Notes under the pieces: generated by a model | Databases searched by the model: none | The model's input: only the letters and a program-made list of their open reading frames with translations | What the model was told of the DNA's origin: nothing | NCBI GenBank assembly: GCA_958295875.1 | Contig: OY282379.1 | Location: 1,736,001 to 1,800,000, forward strand | Direction of reading: 5' to 3' | DNA length: 64,000 nt | Source of the DNA: an uncultured Pseudomonadales bacterium | GTDB taxonomy: Bacteria > Pseudomonadota > Gammaproteobacteria > Pseudomonadales > Azotimanducaceae | Made by a program: the position numbers and the translations under genes | Part shown: positions 39,901 through 46,879 of the stretch, piece by piece | Layout: each line of letters begins with the position of its first letter | Numbering within the stretch: the first letter of the stretch is position 1

Positions 39901-41508
39901 CCGGACGGGGACGCGCTGTTCTACACGGCGGCGTCGGCGGCGCCGGGCGTGGCGTCCGCCACCGTGTCGGGTTCGGTGCTGCGGGTGGAGGGCCTGCGGC
40001 CCGGCCTCGCGGAGATCGCCCTGACGGCGACGGATCCGGATAGCCTGTCGGCGCGGGCGGTGCTGCGCGCGGAAGTGCTGGGGCGCGCGTGCCAAACCGG
40101 CCCTGCGCAGGCCCCAGAGGGCGGCGCGGCCAGGGTGGTGGCGGAACTGTCCTCGGCGACGGCGGACGGGGAGACGGTGCGCTGGCGCGTCGTCCCAGAC
40201 CGCGACCGGGCGACCGCGGACGCGGATGCGGGTGAACACGGCGACGCGTCCGGCGAGGCGACGATCCCGGCGGGAGAGCGCTGCGCGGCGATCGAGATCG
40301 CCATCGCGGACGACGCCGACGTGGAGCCGGCGCGGGAGTGGTTCGCCGTTGAACTCGAACTGCGGCAGCCGCATGCGCGCTCGGCGAGGCTGCGGCGCTC
40401 GCGGATTCCGGTGGCGGTTCTGGAAGGGGTGTGCGACCGGACGCCGGCGGCGCGCGACGCGCTGCTGGCCGCGGCGGCGGCCGGCCCTGGCTGCGAGCGG
40501 CCGGCGCCGGCGGACCTGACGCCAATCCAGACGCTGGCGCTCGACGGCCCCGAACCGGCGGCGATGCTGGCGGCGGGGGATCTGAGCGGACTGCCGGGGC
40601 TGCGGACGCTGGATCTGCGCGGCAACGCGCTCACGGGGCTGGCGGCGGGCGTCGTGGAGGACGTTCCGCGCTTGGAGCGCCTGCTGCTCGGCGGCAACGC
40701 GCTGCCGGCGGTTCCGCGCGCTGCGCTGCGGGCGCTGCCGCGCCTGCGCGACCTGGACCTCTCGGACAACGCGCTGCGGACGCTGCCGGACGGGGCGTTC
40801 GCGGGGCTGTCGTCGCTGCGGCTGCTGCGTCTGGACGGCAATCCGGGCGCGCCGTTCGCGCTGACGGTGGCGCTGCTGCGGGTGAACGGCGAGCCGTGGG
40901 CGCCGCCGCCGGCGCGGATCCGGGCGCGGGCGCCCGCCGGCGCGCCGTTCGATTTGGCGCTGAGCCTCACGGCGCAAGGCGGAAGGTTCTCGAACCGCTT
41001 GGCGACGGCGGAGACCTTGGTGCGGGCTGGCGCGACCGCCGGCAGCCAACTGGTCGTGCAGCCGGACGACGAGTTCGCGGTTGTGTCCGTGTCCGTGCCG
41101 AACCTGCCACCGGGGCGGTGCCAAGGCGGACCGTGCTGGCGGGGCTTCGAGCTGGTGGCGGGGGACCCGCTGACGCTGTTCGCGCGCGCGCCGCGGGCGC
41201 TGACGACGCCGGAGCCGGAGGCGCTGTTCGGCACGACGCTGCGGCTGCGGCTGGCGTCGCTGGCCGCGCCGGGGGACGCCGATGGCGAACTGACGTGGCA
41301 AGTATCGTCGTCGGATCCGGCGGTGGCGGCGGTTCGGATCGTTGACGGGACGCTGGTGGTGGAACCGCAGCCAGGCGCGGAGGGAACCGTGCTGGTGGAG
41401 GCCACGGCCACCGACGCCAACGGCCTCACCACGACCATCCGCTTCGAGGTGCAGGTGGACTTCCACTGGCCGTCCGGCAGCTGGCGCAACGCCCTGCCGC
41501 TCGAATAG
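30982..41508 (+). CDS. Giant exported repeat protein (Calx-beta-like, FN3, cadherin-like, LRR)
   Basis: This protein of about 3,508 residues is probably a surface-exposed or secreted adhesin-like molecule. In order: signal peptide (cleavage near residue 30, APAAAQ); two related N-terminal modules (about 35-510) ending in putative-Ig-like segments such as LPAGLSFAAATRTISGTP; two Calx-beta domains (about 517-745, with EGDSGSKNLTF and ITDDDD); eight tandem 116-residue units (about 745-1671); a third Calx-beta; nine diverged units (about 1787-2845); fibronectin III (GVSAEAAGPTSLIVRWNPS); a cadherin-like domain; a cysteine-containing module; leucine-rich repeats (LRTLDLRGNALTGL, about 3150-3290); and a final domain ending WPSGSWRNALPLE. 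Repeated acidic DDDD turns suggest calcium binding. GTG 30982 has a GAGG at good spacing; GTG 30967 is an alternative. No membrane anchor, autotransporter barrel or RTX signal is visible. The ligand is unknown. Confidence 0.9.
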   Translation: MKRAPGGGLRAAVAFLGIAVAAFAAAPAAAQDSCTTCLNRPLVTSTPASGSTYYPGEIITVQVRPRNSPWVSITSADSPTLVLRVGSSDQTLSGSLQSRQYSYTVYDHEQRQDVTRSRDTNVLEFSYTVQKGDRDTDGVSVAANALGGGNIGANVGGSSFGGGTWHPNLSKNHSAMSAQAGHKVDTPAPSWSGVTGPDIIFYTGGSVSYRLPQVANAAAAHNVSYSVTSARSLPTGYALNASTGTITGSHGSASARQSYTLRATDGFNRTADLTFHLQVSADVGVESISITSNPGADKTYGKVAPFGTNDTITVRVDFTRRLSWVNPSVCLDIRIGGHTRQACTFTYDSNNAAVWDKVDFSYAVQTSDWDGDGISFPTNPLGGGGTTSLIQFHRAGIGGGSRWVNRSFASIPADANHKVRGQQTVPSFGSTASPAYSWVKDNAVSQALPAATGGDGGVTYSIEESLPAGLSFAAATRTISGTPTAAQAAANYTLAATDADGDKATLRFSIGIAGITVSIDSPSVTEGDSGSKNLTFAATLSTASAQQVTVQYADAGTGTATSGTDYTAISGGTLTFAAGTTSQTFNVSVTGDTLDEADETVVVNLSNASGATISTASGTGTITDDDDPPTVSVAAASVTEGDSGSKNLTFTATLSAASGKQVTVTWAEGTGGTATSGTDYTAITGGTLTFAAGTTTQTFNVSVTGDVVDESNETVAVTLSSPTNATISATAGSATGTITDDDATPTSITLTVNDDSVDEGDGDTTITVTATVDGATRFGTARTVSVSVAGSGTASAVDFAAVSDFNITIAAGAASKSETFTLSPTDDSVDETDETITVSGTSTGLTVNQDTITLSDDDATPSITLSVDDNSVAEDDGATTITVTATVDGTTRFVDDTTVEVSVAGSGTATAVDFAAVSNFNISIAAEAASGTETFTLTPTDDAVDEANETVTVSGESGSLTVNSATITLTDDDDAPTAITLTVNDNSVAEDDGATTITVTATVDGTTRFAAATTVTVSVAGSGTATAVDFAAVSNFDITIAAEAQSKTGTFTLTPTNDAVDEANETATVSGTSGSLTVNSATITLTDDDAAPTAISLTVNDNSVGEGDAATAITVTATVDGTTRFAAATTVTVSVAGSGTATAVDFAAVANFDITIAAEAASANETFTLTPTNDAFDETNETITVSGSSGSLTVSSATITLTDDDDAPTSITLTVNDDSVAEDDGATTITVTATVDGASRFVDATTVTVSVAGSGTATAVDFGAVSDFDITIAAGAASANSTFTLTPTNDAVDETNETVTVSGTSGSLTVNSATITLTDDDDAPTAITLTVNDDSVSEGDGATTITVTATVDGTTRFAAATTVTVSVAGSGTATAVDFAAVADFDITIGVADASGTATFTLTPTNDAVDETDETVTVSGASGSLTVNSATITLTDDDDAPTAITLTVNDDSVGEGDGATTITVTATVDGTTRFAAATTVTVSVSGSGTATAVDFASVSDFDVTIAAGAASANNAFTLTPTNDAVDETDETVTVSGESGSLTVNSDTISLTDDDAAPTSITLTVNDDSVAEDDGATTITVTATVDGATRFAAATTVTVSVSGSGTATAVDFAAVADFDVMIAAEAASADETFTLTPADDALDEADETITVSGASGSLTVNSDTIALADDDATPSLSIDSPTVAEGNAGSKDMTFTVTLSAASGQQVTVDYAVDATNPGTATSGTDYAPVSAGTLTFATGATSETIAVSVTGDTAMEPDETVRLTLSAPANATLGTATGVGTIVSEDGASLIRIDADPTTPNADPGPLALNELSTDPANSKSHSVRLKTPPTQTVTVTIASADTDAVTVGDTDGDMPGTQNTLTFTATDWSAARTVTLTAAQDDDGVDESVTVTHAASTASNSEYTGMSASLTATVDDDETPAVVIDANPSTANVVDAGPLTLTEGHAADAAKAYSVRLATEPTQTVTVTLTSADTGAVSIDENTLTFTDATWETAQTVTARAVDDDDAANESAALGAAASTATASEYTGVAASLTAMVDDDETRAMTLSASTLTVPENDSATYTARLTSQPVGGNATVTITGAGSGIATNPTALTFTPSNWSAAQTVTVSAASDANGIHESVTLTHTASGADYNSGVATVAVVATATDDDGPSLQVRPNTLTVREESSASYQVRLNTEPSANVTVTVGGATSEVTVDTDADTTGDQSTLTFTPTDWSTYQDVKVSAAADDDATDEMLTLGHTATGATEYAGLPAGARPGVAVTVDDDDTRAIVIDTDPTTLNVADSGPLALNEQSGHAANAKSYSVHLATQPTAAVSVVITSRDRAVLVDTDSSPQTRTLAFTTTNWSSPQTVTATAAEDDDASDERVTIVHAASGGDYEDVTASLVAQTTDDDEPAIMVLASTLTASGVDEGGAATYSVRLATEPEGAVTVTVAASGGVSVDLNDAQAGEQPSLHFDATSWNVARAAVVRGLQDADAANGTATLRHSASGADYRGVSAAAVSFAVTDDDARGVLVAPTALTVNEGSTAAYTVALATAPVGSAVAVAATSSDTAAATVSPASLTFTASNWNVPQTFQARGASDADSTDGSATISHAVSGGGYGAVPANSVAVAVRDAQAAGVRIEPPRLTLREGADGAYRVRLNTQPAGDVEVTATSPDAALEVDADATPLTRTLTFTTQNWNVEQAVSVSAGSDHNAADEALSVSHAVSGYAGVSSAPALAVTVEDDDAPGFAFTPAEGLALSEGGGAEATGTYAVALTAQPSGTVTVALSSNDAGLEFDADAAPGDQASLTFDAANWNAAQTVTARAAADADAATEEATLLHSAAGGGYDGVLAGYAVRLSDADAAPAPTGVSAEAAGPTSLIVRWNPSAEAQGYAVQWRRPGQAWSASRQMTLPAGSTSARIDGLATGAEYIVRVLGTKGGDPGEPSDEARATPADVVGGNRRPQVVELPEDVELEIGGIAEVLLARVFLDPDGDALFYTAASAAPGVASATVSGSVLRVEGLRPGLAEIALTATDPDSLSARAVLRAEVLGRACQTGPAQAPEGGAARVVAELSSATADGETVRWRVVPDRDRATADADAGEHGDASGEATIPAGERCAAIEIAIADDADVEPAREWFAVELELRQPHARSARLRRSRIPVAVLEGVCDRTPAARDALLAAAAAGPGCERPAPADLTPIQTLALDGPEPAAMLAAGDLSGLPGLRTLDLRGNALTGLAAGVVEDVPRLERLLLGGNALPAVPRAALRALPRLRDLDLSDNALRTLPDGAFAGLSSLRLLRLDGNPGAPFALTVALLRVNGEPWAPPPARIRARAPAGAPFDLALSLTAQGGRFSNRLATAETLVRAGATAGSQLVVQPDDEFAVVSVSVPNLPPGRCQGGPCWRGFELVAGDPLTLFARAPRALTTPEPEALFGTTLRLRLASLAAPGDADGELTWQVSSSDPAVAAVRIVDGTLVVEPQPGAEGTVLVEATATDANGLTTTIRFEVQVDFHWPSGSWRNALPLE
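33215..35995 (+). repeat. Eight tandem 348-bp repeats inside the giant gene
   Basis: Each unit encodes about 116 residues. Units begin near PT(S/A)ITLTVNDDSV and end near ITLTDDDDA, and share blocks such as TTITVTATVDG and VAGSGTATAVDF. Unit boundaries fall near 33.21, 33.56, 33.90, 34.25, 34.60, 34.95, 35.30 and 35.64 kb. High DNA-level similarity between units points to recent amplification or ongoing homogenisation. Confidence 0.88.
36340..39515 (+). repeat. Second array of nine diverged protein repeats in the giant gene
   Basis: Units of about 105-135 residues share a framework: an entry strand such as VVIDANPST or VLVAPTALTV, then YSVRLATEPT, LTFTxxxW, AAxDDDxxxE and a closing VDDDETP. 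Starts lie near 36.34, 36.74, 37.10, 37.43, 37.78, 38.16, 38.51, 38.83 and 39.17 kb. Their DNA has diverged much more than the upstream array. Confidence 0.8.
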
Positions 41509-41584
41509 GGAAGGTCCGAACAAGCAACGGCGGCGCGATGCCTTCACACTGCCCGAAGGCGAGCCGCGGCAGCCGACCCCTGCA

Positions 41585-41697
41585 CCAACATCCGCGTCGT
41601 TCCATCTCCAATGTTGTTCCAACTGGCAGGCTGCGGAACCGCCGCATCCAACGGCGTCCTTGGTCGCGGCCGCTCAGAAGGTGCTGATCCCGTTCAC
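41585..41697 (+). repeat. Right direct repeat flanking the giant gene
   Basis: A 113-bp partner of 30667-30784 in the same orientation, roughly 80 % identical by eye with two short gaps. It ends 3 bp before the candidate folE2 promoter. Confidence 0.8.
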
Positions 41698-41700
41698 GCT

Positions 41701-41730
41701 TTGATGGGGTGGTTCGCTTTCCGCTAAACT
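41701..41730 (+). promoter_or_regulatory. Candidate sigma-70 promoter for folE2
   Basis: TTGATG (41701-41706) and TAAACT (41725-41730) each match four of six consensus bases and are 18 bp apart, upstream of folE2. No Zur-type operator was recognised. Confidence 0.35.
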
Positions 41731-41818
41731 GCTTGGCTAGAGGGAACTTTCAGCGCGCCGCCGCGTCGGCGCTCCTCGTGGAGGAGTGTTGGACGCGGCG
41801 CCGAGAGGGTTGAGCACA

Positions 41819-42784
41819 GTGAATCGCGCCGCCTTGAATGGCTCGCACATCGCGCCGGCCACCGAGATGCCGGACATCGCCCGCCACGGCGTGCGCGATG
41901 CCGCCGCCACGCTGGATTGGGTGGGCATGAGCAGCATTCGCCGCCCGCTCAAGATCCGCGACGGCCAAGCCGTGCATGATGTGCAGGCGCAGGTGCAGCT
42001 CTATGTGGACCTGGACGATGCCGACGCACGCGGCATCCACATGTCCCGGCTCTATCTCATTCTGGACGAACACGCAGACACGCGCCCGCTTTCGGTGCCG
42101 GGCCTCAAGCTGTTGCTCGCCTCGTTGCTGGAATCCCATCGAGACCTCTCTGGCCGCGCCTTCGTGCAATTCGATTTCGATTACCACCTGCGCCGCAAGG
42201 CCCTCGTCAGCGACAACTCCGGTTGGAACGCTTACCCGGCCTCCATCAAGGGCACGCAGGTGGCGGGCGAGACGCAGGTGGAGCTGGCCCTCGGCATCTT
42301 CTATTCCAGCACCTGTCCCTGTTCCGCAGCCTTGGCGCAGCAGTTGGCGCAGCAGCGCTTCGAGCAAGACTTTGGCGCCGGTGGCACGGTCCGGGTCGAG
42401 GACGTGAAGGCTTGGCTCGGCACGGACGATGGCTTGGCCGGCACGCCGCACAGCCAGCGCAGCATCGCCAAGTTGTTGGTGAAGCTGCGCCACACGCAGG
42501 AAGACTTTCCGTTCACCGACCTGATCGACCGCGTGGAGGCAGCGCTGCAGACACCGGTGCAGACGGCGGTGAAGCGCGAAGACGAGCAGGAGTTCGCCCG
42601 CTTGAACGCCGCCAACCTCATGTTCTGCGAGGACGCCGGCCGTCGCGTGAAGGCCGCGTTGGGCGCAGACCAGCGCCTAGTCGATTTCTGGGTGCGCGTG
42701 GAGCACCACGAAAGCCTCCACCCCCACGACGCCGTGGCGGTGTTCACGAAGGGCGCACAAGACGGTTACCGGCCAATTCCCTAG
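41819..42784 (+). CDS. folE2: GTP cyclohydrolase FolE2
   Basis: The 321-residue protein is the metal-flexible type IB GTP cyclohydrolase, converting GTP to 7,8-dihydroneopterin triphosphate for folate or queuosine. It shows the family segments MPDIARHG, VGMSSIRRPLKI, the active-site STCPCSAALAQQ and VEHHESLHPHDAVAVF. Starts at GTG 41819 (GAGAGGG about 10 nt upstream), TTG 41810 or TTG 41786 are possible; the first is preferred. FolE2 is often induced by zinc limitation in other bacteria, but no operator is evident here. Confidence 0.93.
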   Translation: MNRAALNGSHIAPATEMPDIARHGVRDAAATLDWVGMSSIRRPLKIRDGQAVHDVQAQVQLYVDLDDADARGIHMSRLYLILDEHADTRPLSVPGLKLLLASLLESHRDLSGRAFVQFDFDYHLRRKALVSDNSGWNAYPASIKGTQVAGETQVELALGIFYSSTCPCSAALAQQLAQQRFEQDFGAGGTVRVEDVKAWLGTDDGLAGTPHSQRSIAKLLVKLRHTQEDFPFTDLIDRVEAALQTPVQTAVKREDEQEFARLNAANLMFCEDAGRRVKAALGADQRLVDFWVRVEHHESLHPHDAVAVFTKGAQDGYRPIP

Positions 42785-42872
42785 CCGCCGATGGACGCCG
42801 CGGTCAAGCGGACGCGGCTTTGGGCGGATGTCGCTTGGCGGTGAGCGCCGAGGCCGGCACGCGGGAACGCCG

Positions 42873-42959
42873 TGGTGCCGAGGAGAGGACTTGAACCTCC
42901 ACGGGGTTACCCCCACTAGCACCTGAAGCTAGCGTGTCTACCAATTTCACCACCTCGGC
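42873..42959 (-). tRNA. tRNA-Leu (anticodon CAG)
   Basis: The minus strand folds as a class II tRNA. The acceptor stem is GCCGAGG/CCTCGGC with encoded CCA, the anticodon stem CTAGC/GCTAG holds loop TTCAGGT giving anticodon CAG, and there are a variable arm and the T-loop GTTCAAGTC. It decodes CUG, a heavily used leucine codon at this GC. A tRNA-Leu between purA and rnr is also the arrangement in Pseudomonas. Confidence 0.97.
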
Positions 42960-43036
42960 GTGAAGCGGCAGAGCCCGCAACGCCAAGCGCTCCGGGCCGG
43001 ACGCGCAATCTACTTTCCCACCAGAGGGTTGTCAAT

Positions 43037-45169
43037 TTGAGCTCCCCCAAAGGACGCGCACGCGGCGGCTTCGAGAAGCGACCGCAGCGTCCCGCAACCC
43101 TCACCGCCGGGGCTGTCCGCGCCGCGCTGCAAACCCTTGGGGCACCCACTTGGCATGATTTGGCGCAGCATCTCAAGGTGCGCAAGGGCGCCGGCGCCCA
43201 TCGGCTGCGGCGTCTGCTGCGCGGCCTTGAACATTCAGGCGAGGTCCGCCGCGGGGAGGGCAGCGCCTACTCGCTCAACGCGGATGCGGCCGTCGTGTTG
43301 GATGAAGTGGTGGAGGTGGGCGGCGTTCACAAGCTGCGCGACAGCGGCGACGCGCTGCCGGCCGCGGCCGGCGCGCGCGCCGGCGACCGAGTGGAAGTGC
43401 GCCGCGGGCCGCTCGGCCCCGAGGTGCAGCGGATCGTGGAGCCATCCCCAGCGCCCGTTGTCGGCTGCTTGGTGGAAGGCTGGCGCGGCCAGCGGTTCGT
43501 CGAATCCCTCGATCCTGCGGTGAAGGGCCGCATCGATGTCGAAGACGATGACGACACGGCGCAAGATGGTGACATCGTTGAAATCAGGCTGCTTTGGGCC
43601 ACCGAACGGCATGGCCGGGGCGCGGGCCGGCGGCGCTTTGCCGGACGCATCGTGCGTGTGTTGGCAACGCGCAACGAGGCAGACCGGGCCGCAACGGCGA
43701 TGTTGGCAAGCCACGGCGTGCCCGTCGCGTGGCCACCGGAAGTGCCGCAAGCCGCGCCGCCGGCGGTCACCGAAGCCGATGCGGCTGGGCGTTTGGATCT
43801 CACCCATCTGCCCCTCGTCACCATTGATGGCGCGGACGCGCGAGATTTTGACGATGCCGTCTTCGCCGCGCCGCGGCCGCGCGGGGGCTGGCGGCTGGTC
43901 GTCGCCATTGCGGATGTGGCGCACTATGTCGCGCCGGGCTCGGCGCTGGATTTGGAGGCGCACCGTCGCGGCAACTCCGTGTACCTGCCAGATCGCGTCA
44001 TTCCGATGCTGCCGGAAGCGCTGTCCAACGGCGTCTGCTCGCTGCGCCCCCACGAGAGACGCTTGGCGCTGGTGTGCGACATGCGGGTGTCGGCAACGGG
44101 ACGCATCAGCGGCTACACCTTTGCCGAAGCCGTGATTCAGTCGCGTGCGCGGCTCGTCTACGAGGATGTCGCGGCGCGCCTCGAACGCGGCGCTGGCCAC
44201 CGCGGCGACTCCGCCGCGGACGAGGCAGCGTCGCTCCGCGCGCTGTTTGACGTGTACCAAGCGCTGCGCGGCCAACGCACCGCCCGCGGCGCCCTCGACC
44301 TCGATGCCCGAGAGACTGTGCTCACGCTGCGCGAAGGCCGCGTGGCAGCGGTTTCGCCGACCATCCGCAACGACGCCCATCGGCTCATCGAGGAAGCCAT
44401 GATCGCCGCCAATGTCTGCGCGGCGCGGCATCTCGAACGCCTCGGCGCCATGTACCGCATCCATGAGGCGCCGGCGGGCGAAAAGCGCGCGCAGCTTGCG
44501 TCCGCGTTGGCGTTGGGCGGCGTGTCGTTGGGGGCTGCCCCGTTGTCGCCGAAGTCCTTGCAGGCGGCGTTGGAGGCAGCGCGGGGGCGGTCTGCGCTGC
44601 CGCCTTGGCTGCTCGCGGCGCTGCTGTTGCGCTCCCTGCCACAGGCGCGGTACGACTCGCGCAATCTCGGCCACTTCGGCTTGGCGTTGCCGAAGTACGT
44701 CCACTTCACCTCGCCCATTCGCCGCTATGCGGACTTGATGGTGCATCGCATCATCAAGAGCGGCGTCGCCGCGCCACAGGGCTGGCTGGAGGACGCTGCC
44801 ACCCACATCTCCATGACGGAGCGGCGCGCAGATGACGTGACCCGCGCCGTGGCAGATTGGCTGAAGTGCGACTTCATCGCGCACCGGGTGGGCGAGCGCT
44901 TTGCCGGCATCGTGGCCGGCGTCACGGAGTTTGGCCTGTTCGTCGAGCTTGAAGGCGTCGGCGTGCAAGGGTTGGTGCATGTGTCCCGCCTCGGCACGGA
45001 CTACTACCAATTCGTGCCGGCAAGCATGAGCTTGGTCGGGGAGCGGTCTGGGCACCGCTACACGCTGGGCGACGCCTTGATCGTGGCGTTGGAGGAGGTG
45101 TCTGTGGAAGCGCGGCGCGTTGGCCTTGCCGTGGTGCGCCGCGTGAAGCCGTCGCGGGGGCGGGCATGA
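43037..45169 (+). CDS. rnr: Ribonuclease R
   Basis: The 710-residue 3'-5' exoribonuclease degrades structured RNA. Order: N-terminal winged-helix region (about 25-80), cold-shock-like domains, the RNB catalytic domain (TIDGADARDFDDAVFA, HYVAPGSALDLEAHRRGNSVYLPD, FTSPIRRYADLMVHR), and a C-terminal S1 domain (GVTEFGLFVELEGVGVQGLVH). The basic C-terminal tail is short. Translation appears to start at TTG 43037. It is followed 22 bp later by rlmB. Confidence 0.95.
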   Translation: MSSPKGRARGGFEKRPQRPATLTAGAVRAALQTLGAPTWHDLAQHLKVRKGAGAHRLRRLLRGLEHSGEVRRGEGSAYSLNADAAVVLDEVVEVGGVHKLRDSGDALPAAAGARAGDRVEVRRGPLGPEVQRIVEPSPAPVVGCLVEGWRGQRFVESLDPAVKGRIDVEDDDDTAQDGDIVEIRLLWATERHGRGAGRRRFAGRIVRVLATRNEADRAATAMLASHGVPVAWPPEVPQAAPPAVTEADAAGRLDLTHLPLVTIDGADARDFDDAVFAAPRPRGGWRLVVAIADVAHYVAPGSALDLEAHRRGNSVYLPDRVIPMLPEALSNGVCSLRPHERRLALVCDMRVSATGRISGYTFAEAVIQSRARLVYEDVAARLERGAGHRGDSAADEAASLRALFDVYQALRGQRTARGALDLDARETVLTLREGRVAAVSPTIRNDAHRLIEEAMIAANVCAARHLERLGAMYRIHEAPAGEKRAQLASALALGGVSLGAAPLSPKSLQAALEAARGRSALPPWLLAALLLRSLPQARYDSRNLGHFGLALPKYVHFTSPIRRYADLMVHRIIKSGVAAPQGWLEDAATHISMTERRADDVTRAVADWLKCDFIAHRVGERFAGIVAGVTEFGLFVELEGVGVQGLVHVSRLGTDYYQFVPASMSLVGERSGHRYTLGDALIVALEEVSVEARRVGLAVVRRVKPSRGRA

Positions 45170-45191
45170 AGCGGCGCCGCCGCGGCAGGCC

Positions 45192-46004
45192 GTGGCGGTG
45201 AAGGCGGGCGGGCGTGGCAACGCCGGCGCAGACGCCGATGTGCCGCCATCTGCGGATGCCGCGGATGCGTCGGATGAGGATTGGGTGTACGGCATTCACG
45301 CCGTCCGCCATCTCCTTGAAGCGGCGCCTGGACGGGTGCGGCGGTTATGGGTGCTCGATGCGCGGCGCGGCGCCCCGGCCCTCGCCGCTTTGCTGAGCGC
45401 GGCGAGCGCGGCCCAAGTGCCGGTGGAATGGGTGCGCCGCCCCGCCCTTGATCGCGTCGCCGTTGGCGTCCATCAGGGCGTGGCCGCGCAGTGTCACGCC
45501 ATCGCGCCGGCCACGGAACAAGCGTTTGAGCGCCGCTTCAGCGAGTTTCGCCAGCCATTCCTGCTCGTTCTGGAGGGTGTGCAGGATCCGCGCAACCTCG
45601 GCGCTTGCCTGCGCACCGCGGACGCGGCCGGCGTCGATGCGGTGTTGCTGCATCGACGCAACGCCGCCGGCTTGAGCGGCGCCGTGGCCAAGGCGGCGAG
45701 CGGCGCCATCGAGCGCTTGATGATCGTCTCCGTCACCAACGTCGCCCGGCGCATCGAGTGGTTGAAGGCGCGGGGCGTGTGGATCGTCGGCGGCGACGAA
45801 CGGGCGGAACAGTCGCTCTTCGAGTGCGACCTGCCGTCTCCCACCGCGCTGGTGTTGGGCGGCGAAGGCAAGGGCCTGCGGCGTCTCACCCGCGAGCGTT
45901 GCGACGTGCTGGTGCGCATCCCCATGGCCGGCGCCGTGGCCAGCCTCAACGTGGCGGTGGCGGCCGGCGTCTTGCTGTTTGAAGCGGCGCGGCAGCGGCG
46001 TTAG
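45192..46004 (+). CDS. rlmB: 23S rRNA Gm2251 2'-O-methyltransferase RlmB
   Basis: This 270-residue SpoU-class enzyme methylates G2251 of 23S rRNA. An N-terminal substrate-binding domain opens with [11 protein letters not shown]. The SPOUT knot motifs are [31 protein letters not shown] and [20 protein letters not shown] 45192 or 45198 are possible starts. The rnr-rlmB pair is conserved in gammaproteobacteria. Confidence 0.95.
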   Translation: MAVKAGGRGNAGADADVPPSADAADASDEDWVYGIHAVRHLLEAAPGRVRRLWVLDARRGAPALAALLSAASAAQVPVEWVRRPALDRVAVGVHQGVAAQCHAIAPATEQAFERRFSEFRQPFLLVLEGVQDPRNLGACLRTADAAGVDAVLLHRRNAAGLSGAVAKAASGAIERLMIVSVTNVARRIEWLKARGVWIVGGDERAEQSLFECDLPSPTALVLGGEGKGLRRLTRERCDVLVRIPMAGAVASLNVAVAAGVLLFEAARQRR

Positions 46005-46078
46005 AATCGCCCGTCCGTTCAACCACTCCTTGCCGCACCTCGGCCACGCCGGCGGCGGCGAACCCAAGGGGAGCCTCA

Positions 46079-46621
46079 ATGCGTCACTACGAAGTGGTGT
46101 TCCTCGTGCATCCGGACCAATCCGAACAGGTGCCGGGCATGATGGAGCGCTATCGCGCGCTCATCGAGCGCAGTCAGGGCGTTGTGCATCGCATGGAAGA
46201 TTGGGGGCGGCGCCAGCTTGCCTATCCCATCTCCAAGATTCACAAAGCGCACTATGTGTTGATGAACATCGAGGTGGCCAACGACACCCTCGATGAACTC
46301 ACCAGCGCCTTCCGCTTCAACGACGCGGTGTTGCGCAACCTGATCATCAAGCGTCAGGAAGCCGTCACCGGCGTCTCGAAAATCTACGAGCAGGAACTGC
46401 GCGAGCAAGAGAAAGATCGGGAGCGCGATCGGCGCCGCGAAGAGGAAGCTGCCCTGCGCGCCGCGCGCCGGGAGGCGGCTGTGGAGCGCGACGGCGACGA
46501 CGAGACGCCGGCCGCAGCGCCCCAGCCGGATGAGCCACCGGCGCAGCCGGAGGCGGAGGCCGAGCCGCAGGCGGAAGCCACTGCGGAGGCCGAAGCCACC
46601 ACCGCCGATGGCGCGGATTGA
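46079..46621 (+). CDS. rpsF: 30S ribosomal protein S6 with long acidic tail
   Basis: Residues 1-100 are a standard S6 ([40 protein letters not shown]). After about residue 105 a charged helix ([20 protein letters not shown]) leads into an Ala/Glu/Pro-rich tail, giving 180 residues against about 95-135 in most bacteria. S6 tails in gammaproteobacteria can be polyglutamylated at the C-terminus, but this one ends in Asp. It precedes rpsR by 12 bp; no priB gene lies between them. Confidence 0.96.
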   Translation: MRHYEVVFLVHPDQSEQVPGMMERYRALIERSQGVVHRMEDWGRRQLAYPISKIHKAHYVLMNIEVANDTLDELTSAFRFNDAVLRNLIIKRQEAVTGVSKIYEQELREQEKDRERDRRREEEAALRAARREAAVERDGDDETPAAAPQPDEPPAQPEAEAEPQAEATAEAEATTADGAD

Positions 46622-46633
46622 GGGAGGACGATC

Positions 46634-46861
46634 ATGGCGAGAGGTTTTCGGCGCAAGCGCTACTGCCGCTTCACTGCGGAAGGCATCAAGGAAATCGACT
46701 ACAAGGATCTCGATCTCCTGAAGCCCTACATCACCGAAACTGGGAAGATTGTGCCGAGCCGCATCACCGGCACCAGCGCCCGCTACCAGCGGCAGTTGGC
46801 CACGGCGGTCAAACGCGCCCGCTATCTGGCGCTGCTGCCGTACACAGACCAGCACAAGTAA
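46634..46861 (+). CDS. rpsR: 30S ribosomal protein S18
   Basis: The 75-residue small-subunit protein pairs with S6 on the platform. It is recognised by [20 protein letters not shown] and [25 protein letters not shown] precedes the ATG. Confidence 0.97.
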   Translation: MARGFRRKRYCRFTAEGIKEIDYKDLDLLKPYITETGKIVPSRITGTSARYQRQLATAVKRARYLALLPYTDQHK

Positions 46862-46879
46862 GCCGAGGGACGCAAGCTC

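Larger units (their letters stand above)
41509..41818. other. Intergenic region between giant gene and folE2
   Basis: About 310 bp without a supported gene. It contains the right flanking repeat (41585-41697) followed immediately by a candidate promoter for folE2 (41701-41730). Confidence 0.6.
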
